Of a stretch of 64,000 nt of DNA, positions 9,159 through 18,955 are shown in pieces. The stretch spans positions 1-64,000 of the forward strand of contig NZ_WFLM01000001.1 of the NCBI RefSeq assembly GCF_009208775.1, read 5' to 3'. Numbering within the stretch: position 1 is the stretch's first letter; the number at the start of each line of letters is the position of its first letter. The position numbers were made by a program, and so were the translations under genes. Source of the stretch: Silvanigrella paludirubra. GTDB lineage: Bacteria > Bdellovibrionota_B > Oligoflexia > Silvanigrellales > Silvanigrellaceae. The notes below the pieces were generated by a model that made no database searches, was not told the DNA's origin, and saw nothing but the letters and a program-made list of their open reading frames with translations.

Positions 9159-11186
9159 ATGCTTGATAATAGATCAAAGCAAGAGTCCGTTTCAGATCCC
9201 AATAGAAGAAACATTATTGTTTCTTGTTTTCTTGGTATTACAGCTGCTATAACAGCAAGGCTATGGTACCTACAAATAATTAAAGGAACAGACTTTTCGG
9301 TTGCTTCTGCAAGAAATAGAGTGCGCGAAATTACTAGACCAGCTCCGAGGGGATTAATTTACGACCGTTATAGTAGAATATTATTATCTAATAGATTGTT
9401 TTTTGATCTTATCGTTATACCGCAATATCTTCAAAATAGACCAAAAACATTATCCATAGTTTCTGACTTATTTCATATTCCATTGGCACAAATTGAAAGA
9501 AAATTATTAGAATCTCAAGCAAACCCTAAATTTGTACCTGTACGTATTAAAAGAAATTTATCTTTGCATGAAGTGGCTACATTGGAGTCAAATAAATTCT
9601 TTTTACCAGGTGTGGATGTGGATTCAGCTCCAAGACGCGATTATTTAGGAAATGAATCTGCTCATTTATTTGGTTATTTAGGAGAAGTAACTTCTAAAGA
9701 ATTAGATATATTAAATTCTCAAGTAACAAATTATCAATATCGTGTTGGATCTATTATTGGTAAAACAGGAATAGAAAGAAAGTATGAGAGATATTTAAGA
9801 GGCGGTGAAGGAAGAGAAGCATTATTGGTCGATGCTTTAGGGCGTTTACAAGCAGATTCTTCCTTAGATATTTCTTTGAATTTAAGTAGGCCAGCTCAAA
9901 GAGGAAACGATGTTTATTTAACAATTGACTCTGATTTACAAAATGTAGCAACTGAAGCATTTAGAAATAAAAATGGAGCTGTTTGTGCAATCGATCCTAA
10001 TAATGGTGAAATTTTAGTTTATTTATCAAATCCAAATTATAAGTTAGCAATGTATCAAGATGGTTTAACCATGGAAGACTGGCAAAACTTAAGATCAAAT
10101 CCATTTAAACCTTTATTAGATAAAGTAACAGGGGGTGCTTATCCTCCAGGATCTACTTTTAAAATTATTGTTGCCATTGCTGCTCTTGAAGAAGGAATTG
10201 TGACTCCTGATCGAAAATTCAATTGTCCTGGCTATTTTGTTCTTGGAAATGGGCGTTGGAAATGTTGGAAACATACTGGTCATGGACCTGTAAATATGTC
10301 TTCTGCTTTATCTTTAAGTTGTGATGTTTATTTTTATAACGTTGGTAACTTAGTTGGTATTGATAGAATTGCAAAATGGGGAAGATTATTTGGATTAGGT
10401 GAAAGAACAGGCCTTGATTTAAATATGGAATTACCAGGAATATCTCCTTCCACAGAATGGAAATTAAGAACAAAAGGATTGCCATGGTTAAGTGGTGACA
10501 CGATAAATGCTTCGATTGGTCAAGGATTTAATCTTTGTACACCCATTCAAATATTAAATGCTTTTGCAGCTGTTGGTAATGGTGGTACTTTATATAAACC
10601 TCATTTCTTAAAAAAGATTATTGATAGCCAAGGAAAGACTATTTTTGAAGAAAAACAAACCGAAATTAGACAAATAAAAATGAATCCAACAAATTTAGCA
10701 GTTATTAAAAAAGGTTTACATGATGTTGTGGAAGCATCGGACGGTACCGCAAAAAAAGCTCGTGTACCTGGATTTACGGTTTCTGGAAAAACAGGAACAG
10801 CACAAACTTCAGCCTTAAAATTTACTAAAGGAATTAATCCAGAAGATGTTGCATTTAAAGCTTTAGATCATGCTTGGTTTGCAGCTTATAGTCCAAGTGA
10901 AAATCCAGAAATCGCTGTTGTTGTTTTTAGTGAATATGAAGGTGGTGGTGGTGGTGCAAATGCAGCGCCTATTGCCCAGCAAATTATAGAAGGGTATTGG
11001 CGTAAAAAGTTTCCAGAAAAATTTGCTAAACCTACAAAAATGGCAATCAATTCTCCTAAGGAAAAAGAGGTACCAGATAATAAAAAAAATGAGATAAATA
11101 AATTAGAAGATGAAATAAATATAAACCATGAACAAAATGAATCTGAGCTTGAGAAAATAAACATTCCGGATGAGTTGAGGCAATAA
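9159..11186 (+). CDS. mrdA: Penicillin-binding protein 2 (elongation transpeptidase)
   Basis: A 675-residue class B PBP. An N-terminal helix (IIVSCFLGITAAITARLWYL) is followed by the pedestal with the RGLIYDRYSRILLSNR motif, a GKTGIERKYERYLRG block, and the transpeptidase domain. The catalytic motifs are visible: SxxK in YPPGSTFKI, SxD/N in LSLSCDVYF and KTG in VSGKTGTAQT. It crosslinks lateral-wall peptidoglycan with RodA. The C-terminal 50 residues are a charged Lys/Glu/Asn-rich tail. The start at 9159 follows GGAGTTGGGTA. An in-frame ATG at 9123 lies inside mreD and has no Shine-Dalgarno. Confidence 0.96.
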   Translation: MLDNRSKQESVSDPNRRNIIVSCFLGITAAITARLWYLQIIKGTDFSVASARNRVREITRPAPRGLIYDRYSRILLSNRLFFDLIVIPQYLQNRPKTLSIVSDLFHIPLAQIERKLLESQANPKFVPVRIKRNLSLHEVATLESNKFFLPGVDVDSAPRRDYLGNESAHLFGYLGEVTSKELDILNSQVTNYQYRVGSIIGKTGIERKYERYLRGGEGREALLVDALGRLQADSSLDISLNLSRPAQRGNDVYLTIDSDLQNVATEAFRNKNGAVCAIDPNNGEILVYLSNPNYKLAMYQDGLTMEDWQNLRSNPFKPLLDKVTGGAYPPGSTFKIIVAIAALEEGIVTPDRKFNCPGYFVLGNGRWKCWKHTGHGPVNMSSALSLSCDVYFYNVGNLVGIDRIAKWGRLFGLGERTGLDLNMELPGISPSTEWKLRTKGLPWLSGDTINASIGQGFNLCTPIQILNAFAAVGNGGTLYKPHFLKKIIDSQGKTIFEEKQTEIRQIKMNPTNLAVIKKGLHDVVEASDGTAKKARVPGFTVSGKTGTAQTSALKFTKGINPEDVAFKALDHAWFAAYSPSENPEIAVVVFSEYEGGGGGANAAPIAQQIIEGYWRKKFPEKFAKPTKMAINSPKEKEVPDNKKNEINKLEDEININHEQNESELEKINIPDELRQ

Positions 11187-11189
11187 ATT

Positions 11190-12311
11190 ATGATTATATT
11201 TTCATTATTAAAAGATCGCTTTAAAGGAATGCCATGGGGAATTATTGTTACTTGTTATGCAATCATAGGTATAGGGCTTTATAATTTATATAGCGCCACA
11301 AATGCATCATATAATCCATCTCGATTTTATGATCAAATTATATTTGTTTTAATTGGAACAATAGCAGCTATTTTTTGGGGTGTTTTTCTTGATTTAAAAA
11401 ATTTAGAACGATTAAGTTTAATTGGATATATTTTAGTTTGTATCATGTTATTTGCAGTTGATATTTTTGGAAGAAGTGCAAAAGGTGCAGAAAGATGGCT
11501 TGTATTAGGTCCTATTCGTATACAGCCGAGTGAGTTTGTTAAGTTTGTTATTATTTTAATTGTGGCGCGAAGTTTTAATATTATGAAAGGGTTTTCTGAG
11601 TTCTCACTTTTAAGTCTTTGGCGACAAATATTTTATATAGGTTTGCCATTTTTATTAATATTAGCACAACCTGATCTTGGTACTGCTAGTTTAGTTCTTT
11701 TAATTTCTGGTCTTCAAATAGCAACAATTAAAGTAAGAGCAAAAAGTTTATTAACTGTTTTATTTATAACTGTTTCTTTATCAATAATGGCTTGGAATTT
11801 TATTTTATATGATTATCAAAAACAACGTGTGTTAACTTTTATAAATCCAATGCTAGATCCAAGAGGATCTGGCTATCATTCTATTCAAAGTATGATTGCT
11901 GTTGGAAGCGGGGGGCTTTGGGGGCAAGGATTTGGACAAGGAACCCAAGCTCGTTTAAATTTTTTGCCAGAGCGTCATACCGATTTTGCCTTTTCTGTTT
12001 GGGCTGAAGAACATGGATTTATAGGATGTCTTATTCTTATTTTTTTATTTGCTATTTTAATAATTCAAATTTTTCAAATTGCAGATAGAGCGAGAGACTC
12101 TTTTTCTTCATTAGCAGCTGTTGGGGTTGGTGCTTTTTTTCTTTTTCATTTTATAATTAATATCAGTATGGTATTGGGTGTATTTCCTGTTGTTGGTGTA
12201 CCTCTTTCTTTTATTAGCTATGGAGGAACACATATGGTAACAGCTTTAAGTTGCATTGGCATTGTAGTTGCCGTAGAACGAAAGAGACATTTGTCTACAA
12301 CATCTTTTTAA
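11190..12311 (+). CDS. rodA: Peptidoglycan glycosyltransferase RodA (SEDS family)
   Basis: A 373-residue integral membrane polymerase with about ten membrane helices. SEDS landmarks are present: GAERWLVLGPIRIQPSEFVK, ILAQPDLGTASL (catalytic Asp), GSGGLWGQGFGQGTQARL, LPERHTDFAFSVWAEEHG and GVPLSFISYGGTHM. It partners with the PBP2 encoded 3 bases upstream to build the lateral wall. Confidence 0.97.
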   Translation: MIIFSLLKDRFKGMPWGIIVTCYAIIGIGLYNLYSATNASYNPSRFYDQIIFVLIGTIAAIFWGVFLDLKNLERLSLIGYILVCIMLFAVDIFGRSAKGAERWLVLGPIRIQPSEFVKFVIILIVARSFNIMKGFSEFSLLSLWRQIFYIGLPFLLILAQPDLGTASLVLLISGLQIATIKVRAKSLLTVLFITVSLSIMAWNFILYDYQKQRVLTFINPMLDPRGSGYHSIQSMIAVGSGGLWGQGFGQGTQARLNFLPERHTDFAFSVWAEEHGFIGCLILIFLFAILIIQIFQIADRARDSFSSLAAVGVGAFFLFHFIINISMVLGVFPVVGVPLSFISYGGTHMVTALSCIGIVVAVERKRHLSTTSF

Positions 12312-12322
12312 GGAGAGCTCTC

Positions 12323-12520
12323 TTGTCTGAGAATAAAGCTGAAGTAAGTAAAATGAGATTAAAAGTGTTTTTTATAGGTAGCTTTATTGTTGCTTTTTTA
12401 GGTGCCTCTATATATTTATTTATTTCCGCCTATGATGATAAAGCGAGTTTAGCTACAGCCCCTGTAATGAATAATGATATAAATACACCAGCAAAAAATA
12501 ATTCCGAAAAGTGGCATTAA
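12323..12520 (+). CDS. Small single-pass membrane protein
   Basis: A 65-residue protein with a short charged N-terminus, one strong membrane helix (VFFIGSFIVAFLGASIYLFI) and a polar tail. I assign the start to TTG at 12323 because AAGGAGAG lies just ahead of it. An internal ATG at 12353 is an alternative but lacks a Shine-Dalgarno. It sits between rodA and ruvC, 11 bases after rodA. No family is recognised. Its place in the operon suggests a link to the elongation complex, but that is only inference. Confidence 0.6.
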   Translation: MSENKAEVSKMRLKVFFIGSFIVAFLGASIYLFISAYDDKASLATAPVMNNDINTPAKNNSEKWH

Positions 12521-12546
12521 ATTTCTATTGTTTCTATGGAGTTAAA

Positions 12547-13149
12547 ATGCGCATACTTGGAATTGATCCTGGAACGAGAATAGCAGGATATGGAGTAATT
12601 GATCTTTCTATTGAAGGTTCAATGAAAGCGGTTGCGGCAGGAGCGTGGAAATTAGATGAGAATAAAGATCTTGCTTGTCGATTAGCAACACTTGCGATTG
12701 AATTTAGAAGAGTTGTTGAAGCTTATTCCCCTACCCATATGTGCCTTGAACTTTCTTTTTTAGCAGACAATCCAAGAACTGCCTTGTTTTTGGGGCATGC
12801 GAGAGGTGTAGTTTTATCAGAAGCTCATCAAAGTGGATTAAAAATAAGTGAAATAAGTGCGACATCGGCAAAAAAAATTATTTCAGGAAACGGAAGAGCA
12901 GATAAATCCTCAATAGCAAAAATTATGAGCTCTATGCTTGGCTTTAAATTAGATATTCTTCCCTTTGATGCTACAGATGCCCTAGCTATTGCCTGTGCAG
13001 ATGCCGTCCGTATGAAAGAAACAAAAATAACTTTAAATATGAATGAAAAAAATAGGACACCTCTTCAGAATGAAATATTAACAAATTGGAAAAATAATAA
13101 AAAAAATAGCAAAAAAGGTATTTTTAATTTTTCTAGTTTATTGAAATAA
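12547..13149 (+). CDS. ruvC: Holliday junction resolvase RuvC
   Basis: A 200-residue endonuclease of the RNase H fold that cuts Holliday junctions. The first catalytic Asp is in MRILGIDPGTRIAGYGVID. The Glu is in HMCLELSFLADNPRTA. The two C-terminal acids are in PFDATDALAIACADA. The C-terminus carries an extra Asn/Lys-rich tail of about 45 residues (NNKKNSKKG) beyond the usual ~165-residue length. The start at 12547 has CTATGGAGTTAAA directly upstream, nearly the same leader as mrdA. No ruvA or ruvB is nearby. Confidence 0.94.
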   Translation: MRILGIDPGTRIAGYGVIDLSIEGSMKAVAAGAWKLDENKDLACRLATLAIEFRRVVEAYSPTHMCLELSFLADNPRTALFLGHARGVVLSEAHQSGLKISEISATSAKKIISGNGRADKSSIAKIMSSMLGFKLDILPFDATDALAIACADAVRMKETKITLNMNEKNRTPLQNEILTNWKNNKKNSKKGIFNFSSLLK

Positions 13150-13218
13150 ATGTACTTAGAAATTTTAATTATTTTAATTTTTAATACGAATGAATGAGAT
13201 AATTTTTTGGAGTAGTTT

Positions 13219-14406
13219 TTGAAAAAGTTAATCTGTAAATTTCAATTCATATTTGTTGTTTTTCTTCCGATCTTTATTCATATGAAAAGTTTTTCTAATG
13301 AAGAACAATTAAAAGAAGTGAATTATGCTCCTTTTAAGTTTACATTACTTTCTGATTATACTGATTTAAACTTAATTTCAACTAATAGAAATTCTGATAT
13401 TTCTGAAAATAATTTTGTACTTGGAATTTTATATGCAAAAACAAATTATTTATATGGATTAGGAATAAGTGCATTTTCTTTATATATTGAAAATAATATG
13501 TATGGAATGCAAATATCTCCTATAAATATTGCTACTGGTAATAGTATTGGTGTTCAGGCAGGATTATTTAATTATTCCAAAGATTTTTATGGAGCACAAC
13601 TTTCTTTATTAAATTATTCAGATGATTTTTATGGTGTCCAAATTGCTACTGTTAATACTTCACATGATTTATATGGAGCTCAATATGGTTTTTATAATAA
13701 ATCAAGAAATACTTATGGACTTCAGATTGGTGTTGTGAATAATTCTGATGATTTTGAAGGGGTTCAAATTGGTATTGTAAATATTGCAAAAAATATAAAA
13801 GGTTTTCAAGTAGGAATTATAAATGTAGCAGATGAACAAACGGGTTACTCATTTGGAATATTATCATTTTTGTTAAAATCAGGTTTTGCAAAAATGTATT
13901 TTCGATACGATACGGATATTCCATTAAATATTGGAATAAAGGCGGGAAGTAAATATTTTTATAGTATTGCAGAAATCAATATTCCAAAACCATTTTCTAA
14001 TACGGATCTTGCAAAATATGCATTAATTGGAGTTTATCCTAGTTTTGCTCAAATTTCTTTAATAGGAGGAAATTTTAGCACGAATTATAATCCAAATGGT
14101 TCTTATCTGACATATGGAATTGGTTCACAAATTTCTTTTGATCCCGTTATGTTTGCTCTAGAAGCAAGGTGGGTTGATATATTTGATAAAACAAGCGAGA
14201 TAAATTCTTTTAAATTAGGTTATACTTTTTTAGTTGGTACGAAAATAAATCGAGAATTTGAAATTTTTCTTGATGCATCGTTAAATAGTAATGAAATTCC
14301 AGGAAAAATAACCGATTTTCAGATTGATAAATACATTCCTAGTAAAAATTATAATTTTGCTTATGGTGCTGGTGTGAGTCTTTGGATATTTGGAAATAAT
14401 GAATAA
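13219..14406 (+). CDS. Secreted surface-repeat protein (LA_2272-like repeats)
   Basis: A 395-residue exported protein with a signal peptide (residues 1 to about 26). Between residues ~97 and ~215 it holds seven or eight near-perfect 14-residue repeats with consensus G-x-Q-x-G-x-x-N-x-S-x-D-x-Y (for example GAQLSLLNYSDDFY, GVQIATVNTSHDLY, GLQIGVVNNSDDFE). Such repeats are known from LA_2272-family surface proteins of Leptospira and other bacteria. The C-terminal half looks like outer-membrane beta strands (MYFRYDTDIPLNIGIKAG and similar alternation). The start is TTG at 13219 with TTGGAG upstream. Its role is unknown. A surface or outer-membrane location is inferred. Confidence 0.7.
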   Translation: MKKLICKFQFIFVVFLPIFIHMKSFSNEEQLKEVNYAPFKFTLLSDYTDLNLISTNRNSDISENNFVLGILYAKTNYLYGLGISAFSLYIENNMYGMQISPINIATGNSIGVQAGLFNYSKDFYGAQLSLLNYSDDFYGVQIATVNTSHDLYGAQYGFYNKSRNTYGLQIGVVNNSDDFEGVQIGIVNIAKNIKGFQVGIINVADEQTGYSFGILSFLLKSGFAKMYFRYDTDIPLNIGIKAGSKYFYSIAEINIPKPFSNTDLAKYALIGVYPSFAQISLIGGNFSTNYNPNGSYLTYGIGSQISFDPVMFALEARWVDIFDKTSEINSFKLGYTFLVGTKINREFEIFLDASLNSNEIPGKITDFQIDKYIPSKNYNFAYGAGVSLWIFGNNE

Positions 14407-14415
14407 ACTATATTT

Positions 14416-15171
14416 TTATTCTTTTACTGCATGAATAAATTTTAATTCCCAGTTTAACTTTACAGTCCCGCTTTCAGTTTTAAATCCTAAATACTCTTTT
14501 AATCCATTTAGTATTTCATAATTGCTACATTTATCAATTCCAAAAAGATTTTTGCAATACAATACCATCGAATCAATACAATCAAAATTCCATGAATAGC
14601 GAATGATGTCACTAAAAAGAATTTTAAATCCAGTTTTAGATATTAATTTATCAAAATTATTATCTAGAAATATCCCTTTATGTCCCAATGAATTGTTTGA
14701 TTCAATAAATTCATTTAACCATTTTGATACTTTTGAATTTACTTCAGCATCGGAAATTATAATCTCACCACTTCTTTTTAAAAGACGATACATTTCGGAA
14801 ATAATCCAGTCTTTATTTTCTAGGTGATGCAGACCAGCAATACTCATTATGCAATCAAAATATTCATTTTTAATTTGAATAGTTGAATTTGTGTCATATT
14901 TTAATTTTTGTTGATTTGGTAGTTCTTTGCAGACAGAATAGAAGTAATCTGTTTCCTCTGCACAAACTAGATTTTGATAAGTTGGTATAAATTTTCTTAA
15001 ATAACCTCCACCAGATGGAATATCTAATATATTTAAAGTTTTATTATTATCTAGAAATTGTATTGAATTTAGAAATTCTTGATCCCTAGCATGAGGACAT
15101 AATTCCATTGCATAATTATATTCTTTTCCTCTTTTATTAAATATATCTTTATAACTATTTAATTCAAACAT
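14416..15171 (-). CDS. Class I SAM-dependent methyltransferase
   Basis: A 251-residue Methyltransf_11-type enzyme. Motif I is LDIPSGGGYLRKF. An acidic residue follows in CAEETDYFY. The central DCIMSIAGLHHLENKD and LLKRSGEIIISDAE blocks match the post-I and motif II/III positions. The substrate is not evident. It lies alone between the repeat protein (convergent, 9 bases apart) and the M1 aminopeptidase. The start at 15171 has GGAG six bases upstream. The in-frame ATG at 15183 overlaps that Shine-Dalgarno. Confidence 0.82.
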   Translation of the reverse strand: MFELNSYKDIFNKRGKEYNYAMELCPHARDQEFLNSIQFLDNNKTLNILDIPSGGGYLRKFIPTYQNLVCAEETDYFYSVCKELPNQQKLKYDTNSTIQIKNEYFDCIMSIAGLHHLENKDWIISEMYRLLKRSGEIIISDAEVNSKVSKWLNEFIESNNSLGHKGIFLDNNFDKLISKTGFKILFSDIIRYSWNFDCIDSMVLYCKNLFGIDKCSNYEILNGLKEYLGFKTESGTVKLNWELKFIHAVKE

Positions 15172-15315
15172 AGTTATCTCCATATAATATTAATTATTTA
15201 AGTATATTTTTTGTTACCATATTTTTTATTTTTTTACAAGGTATATTTTGATTATTGATTAATATGTAAAATTGGGTATCAATTTTACATATTTAAAACA
15301 AAGAAATTTTATTAC

Positions 15316-18036
15316 TTACTTTTTATCTTTTAAAATTTGTTTTAATTCGTCAAGATCTTTTTGTATAATTGATAATTTATCTTTTAGCTCAGATATTTCT
15401 AGAATTTTCTCGTTAAAATTCTTGCTATCAAGGTTTTTATGAAATCGTATTTGAGATCTTCTTGCCCTAGGAATTAACATAGAAAGAATGCCATAGTTTT
15501 TTCTATTAATAAATTTTGTATATGAGGATTCGTAGTAGGGATCGAGAGACTGGGACCATAATTCGGGAAGAGATGCTGATATTCTAATGGGAAACAAAGT
15601 TTCTGTATAGCGGTTTAAAGCAGGCCGTATATCAGGTCTAGAATTTATATTTCTTGCCGAAAGCTTTGCTAAAGCACCAAGCGCACCAATATTTATTCTC
15701 CAGTGTTGGGTAATATTTTCTGTATAAGGAATTAAAGTTTTAAGATGACTTATTTCACAAAACTCACCTATTAGAGCAAATGCTGCATTTTCAATAATTC
15801 CATTAAAAGATTCTTTCTCTAATAAAGAAAATGCAAAAAGAAGGGTTTTTTTCTTCATTTCTTCTGTTCTAAATAAAGAATATTTCTGACTTAACTTCAA
15901 TATTCCGCGTATAGCGGCATCTCTAATATTTAAAACTTCTTTCTCATTCAAAGCTATTTTTAAATATTTATCATAAGTAGCTATTGGATTTAAATGATTT
16001 GATTCTGATATTGCAAAAAGGAAATTCGATTTTGCTAATGGATTTTTTTCTTCTAATGAATTTAATATATCATAAGCATATTGAGATGCTTTTTCAGATA
16101 ATAATTCATATGTTGCTGCTCTTGCTCTAAAACTTTCTTCATTACTTAGCCATTCTTTAATTAATTTAAAATTTTCAATAGTGTTATATTGGTTACAAAT
16201 GCATTTACTTGCTAAATATTTGAAAAATGAATCATTTTTGTTATTTAATTGAAAAATATCTTTAATAAAACTTTCAGGAAATTTAATTTGAATTTCTGCG
16301 GGTAGAGATGATCTTGGATCAAAAATACAAAAAGAAATTTTATGCTTTAAAGGTATTGTTAATTTCTTTGATTTTTCATCTACAATTATTTTAATTTCCT
16401 CTCTTGTTCCATTTTTGTATTGAATTAAAATATAGGTTTCAAAATTAAAAAGAGGAAATTCTTTAGAAATTGTTTGCTTTTGTAATATATTTATATTTAA
16501 AAAGTTTTGATCATAATTTGAAAATTCAAAGGTAACATCAAGTTCAGGATGTCCAGCTCTAAAGACAAAATTATCAAAATATATAGAAGGATTTACTCCT
16601 GTGATATATTGAATAGAATTCATTAAGTCTTTGGTTTCAACTGGTTTGTATGAATATTCTGTTAAATAGTAGTTTATAGATTTTTGAAAGGAGGATTCAC
16701 CTAAAATATCTCTCAAATAATTTAAAAACAAAGCGCCTTTTTCATATAAATGAGCATCAAAAATTTCGGAAGGAAATTCATATTGATTGCACACAAGAGG
16801 TCGAATATAAGTTTTAGATTCACTTAAATAACCTTTTAAATAGTTTTCTCTTGCATAAAAAATGCCACTTGTTTTACCATTAATATGTTCATCCCAGAGC
16901 ATTTCACTTTGTGTTGCAAAGCCTTCATTTAACCAGCCTTCACTCCAAGATTTACAAGTTAATAGATCTCCAAACCATTGGTGTGCCATTTCATGCATAA
17001 CAAGATAAGATCTTCTTTCGCTTCCTTGAGAAAAAAGTTTAGGTCCTAAAACCTCATCTGTATTTATTGTAATACTGGTATTTTCCATGCCACCGTATAG
17101 AAAGTCAGCTACAAATGCTTGGCCATATTTTTCCCAAACAAATTCAAAGTCCCAGTAGTTAGAATAAAACTCTAACATTTCTTTTGTTTCATTAAGTATT
17201 TCGTCTTTTTGATTTTCATATTTATAAGGTAATAAAAGGCTTACTTCTTTTCCGCGCCAACGATCTTTACAATAAAACATATCTCCAGCAGCAAATGCGA
17301 CCAAATAAGGAGAATGTGGCTTTGACATTTCCCAAATTTGGGTTTTGTTTTTTCCAGAATTTTTTTCAGAAGTTTTTATGCCATTTGACATGGCATTCCA
17401 ATCTTTTGGGAAAGTCATTTGTATGGAGGTTGTTATTTTTAACCTTGGATCATCTTGACATGGAAACCAAAAAGGAGAATCGGAATCCTGGCCTTGGGTC
17501 CATACACAATTATAAGAGGCATGACTTTTTTTCTTTGAATGAACAAAATAAAATCCTGATCTTGGATTTGCTATTTTATAGTTTAATTTCAATAAAAACC
17601 AATTATCTTTTGATACTTTTTTAGGTAAATAGATATTGATTTCATCTGTTTCAATTTCAAAATCGCATTTTTCAAGTTTAGTTTGTTCGATAGTATTGAT
17701 ATTTGGAATTGTTTTTTTATTAGAAGAGTATAAATCTTCAAATTTGATTTTAGAAAAAGATATATCATGAATTTGCATTTCTTTTGCATTAATTACTATT
17801 TGATTTAAATTATCTATTTTGGATTTAAATATAATAAAGCAATCAGCTATTAAAGTTTCTTTGTCAAAAAGAATTTCTGCTTTTAAATAGATATGTTTTT
17901 GCTCAGCTGGTCTTGATGCATCATAGTTTTTTTTAGATTTATTATAAGCAGGAAAATTGCTTAAGCCCATAGTTGAAGATTCTTGATCTAAAAAATTTAA
18001 ATGAATCCATTTTTCTAAATGTGAACCTAGTATCAT
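15316..18036 (-). CDS. pepN: M1-family zinc aminopeptidase (aminopeptidase N-like)
   Basis: A 906-residue gluzincin. The substrate-binding motif is GGMEN (YGGMENTSITIN). The zinc site is HEMAHQWFGD (HExxH) with the third ligand Glu in NEGFATQSEMLW. The N-terminal beta domain precedes the catalytic domain. The C-terminal third is an alpha-helical repeat domain like the ERAP/tricorn-type C-terminus, ending in a short coiled coil (SELKDKLSIIQKDLDELKQ). No signal peptide is visible, so it should be cytosolic and trim peptides. The start at 18036 follows GGAGGACTCTCTT. Confidence 0.93.
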   Translation of the reverse strand: MILGSHLEKWIHLNFLDQESSTMGLSNFPAYNKSKKNYDASRPAEQKHIYLKAEILFDKETLIADCFIIFKSKIDNLNQIVINAKEMQIHDISFSKIKFEDLYSSNKKTIPNINTIEQTKLEKCDFEIETDEINIYLPKKVSKDNWFLLKLNYKIANPRSGFYFVHSKKKSHASYNCVWTQGQDSDSPFWFPCQDDPRLKITTSIQMTFPKDWNAMSNGIKTSEKNSGKNKTQIWEMSKPHSPYLVAFAAGDMFYCKDRWRGKEVSLLLPYKYENQKDEILNETKEMLEFYSNYWDFEFVWEKYGQAFVADFLYGGMENTSITINTDEVLGPKLFSQGSERRSYLVMHEMAHQWFGDLLTCKSWSEGWLNEGFATQSEMLWDEHINGKTSGIFYARENYLKGYLSESKTYIRPLVCNQYEFPSEIFDAHLYEKGALFLNYLRDILGESSFQKSINYYLTEYSYKPVETKDLMNSIQYITGVNPSIYFDNFVFRAGHPELDVTFEFSNYDQNFLNINILQKQTISKEFPLFNFETYILIQYKNGTREEIKIIVDEKSKKLTIPLKHKISFCIFDPRSSLPAEIQIKFPESFIKDIFQLNNKNDSFFKYLASKCICNQYNTIENFKLIKEWLSNEESFRARAATYELLSEKASQYAYDILNSLEEKNPLAKSNFLFAISESNHLNPIATYDKYLKIALNEKEVLNIRDAAIRGILKLSQKYSLFRTEEMKKKTLLFAFSLLEKESFNGIIENAAFALIGEFCEISHLKTLIPYTENITQHWRINIGALGALAKLSARNINSRPDIRPALNRYTETLFPIRISASLPELWSQSLDPYYESSYTKFINRKNYGILSMLIPRARRSQIRFHKNLDSKNFNEKILEISELKDKLSIIQKDLDELKQILKDKK

Positions 18037-18167
18037 AAGAGAGTCCTCCAAGAGAATATAAGTTTATTATGTATTTTTATAAGAAATGGCAATATAAGAT
18101 TTCAGGTATGTTTCAAACGAGTTGTAAGTTACTTTTTATTTTTTTTATATTTTTTAAAATAAAATGT

Positions 18168-18932
18168 TTAAGGTATTGTCCACTCTACCCAGCGGTTTAA
18201 ATTTCCATGATCAATTAAGTCGTTTTTTGTTTTTTCAAAATTGCGGCACCATACAGCATTTATATTGTCACTAATGGATTCTATGCCCCAACTTTTTATA
18301 TATTTTTTTGAAATGTCTTCTTCATTCGCAATTTTTAGTGGATTTTTAAATAATAAAGAATGATGTTTGTCACCTTGCACCAACAAGAGTTTTTTGTTTT
18401 CAGGTGTTTTAATATGTTGTGATCTATAAATTATATGCTCATTACAATTTTTTTCAAAACCTTCTACATCTTTATCAGATAATGGTCCATTAAATTCATG
18501 AATGTTATTTTTTACATCATTTATAATAAAATAACCCATAATATAAATATTGGGCTCTCCACTGAGCACAAAATTTTCTTTTTTTGAGTTATATTTTTGC
18601 AATAGTATGCTAAAAATAAGAATATCACCGTCTTTTAATTTTTTTAGTTGAGAAATATATGGATTTCTTGTCTCACCATAAGTAAACGTATAAAACTCGG
18701 GGTCTACATGCCCTGTTTCCTCTTCAACAAAAGAACTCATATGCATTTCTTTTAAATTTATATTTTGGCAATTCATTTTTGAATAGTGTTTATGATTATG
18801 ATGTTTACTTACATTAAATGCAGGTTCTAGCGGCGAGGGTATATATTCATATGTGTTATCTTTAAATATTGGTGAAAGACCTTTGTTTTCTTTAAGATTT
18901 GCGCCAATTCTAATCATCAAAGCGTTATTCAT
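18168..18932 (-). CDS. Nmad3-like protein (nucleotide modification associated domain 3)
   Basis: A 254-residue soluble protein. The pattern matches what I know of Nmad3: an N-terminal RIGAN...GLSPIFKDNTYEYIP strand pair, then HVDPEFYTFTYGE, a QLKKLKDGDILIF block, IYIMGYFIINDV and a C-terminal WC..F..W region. Nmad domains were predicted by comparative genomics to act in hypermodified-DNA pathways of phages and bacteria. The biochemical activity is not established. Here it stands alone between M1 peptidase and a terminator, with no obvious DNA-modification partner. Family assignment is by motif memory only. Confidence 0.6.
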   Translation of the reverse strand: MNNALMIRIGANLKENKGLSPIFKDNTYEYIPSPLEPAFNVSKHHNHKHYSKMNCQNINLKEMHMSSFVEEETGHVDPEFYTFTYGETRNPYISQLKKLKDGDILIFSILLQKYNSKKENFVLSGEPNIYIMGYFIINDVKNNIHEFNGPLSDKDVEGFEKNCNEHIIYRSQHIKTPENKKLLLVQGDKHHSLLFKNPLKIANEEDISKKYIKSWGIESISDNINAVWCRNFEKTKNDLIDHGNLNRWVEWTIP

Positions 18933-18955
18933 TTTCCACCTATCATTTTTGATAT

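Noticed and set aside
18168-18932. Restriction-modification or defence island
   Set aside because: Only one gene has a link to nucleotide modification; the neighbours are a peptidase and purine salvage genes.
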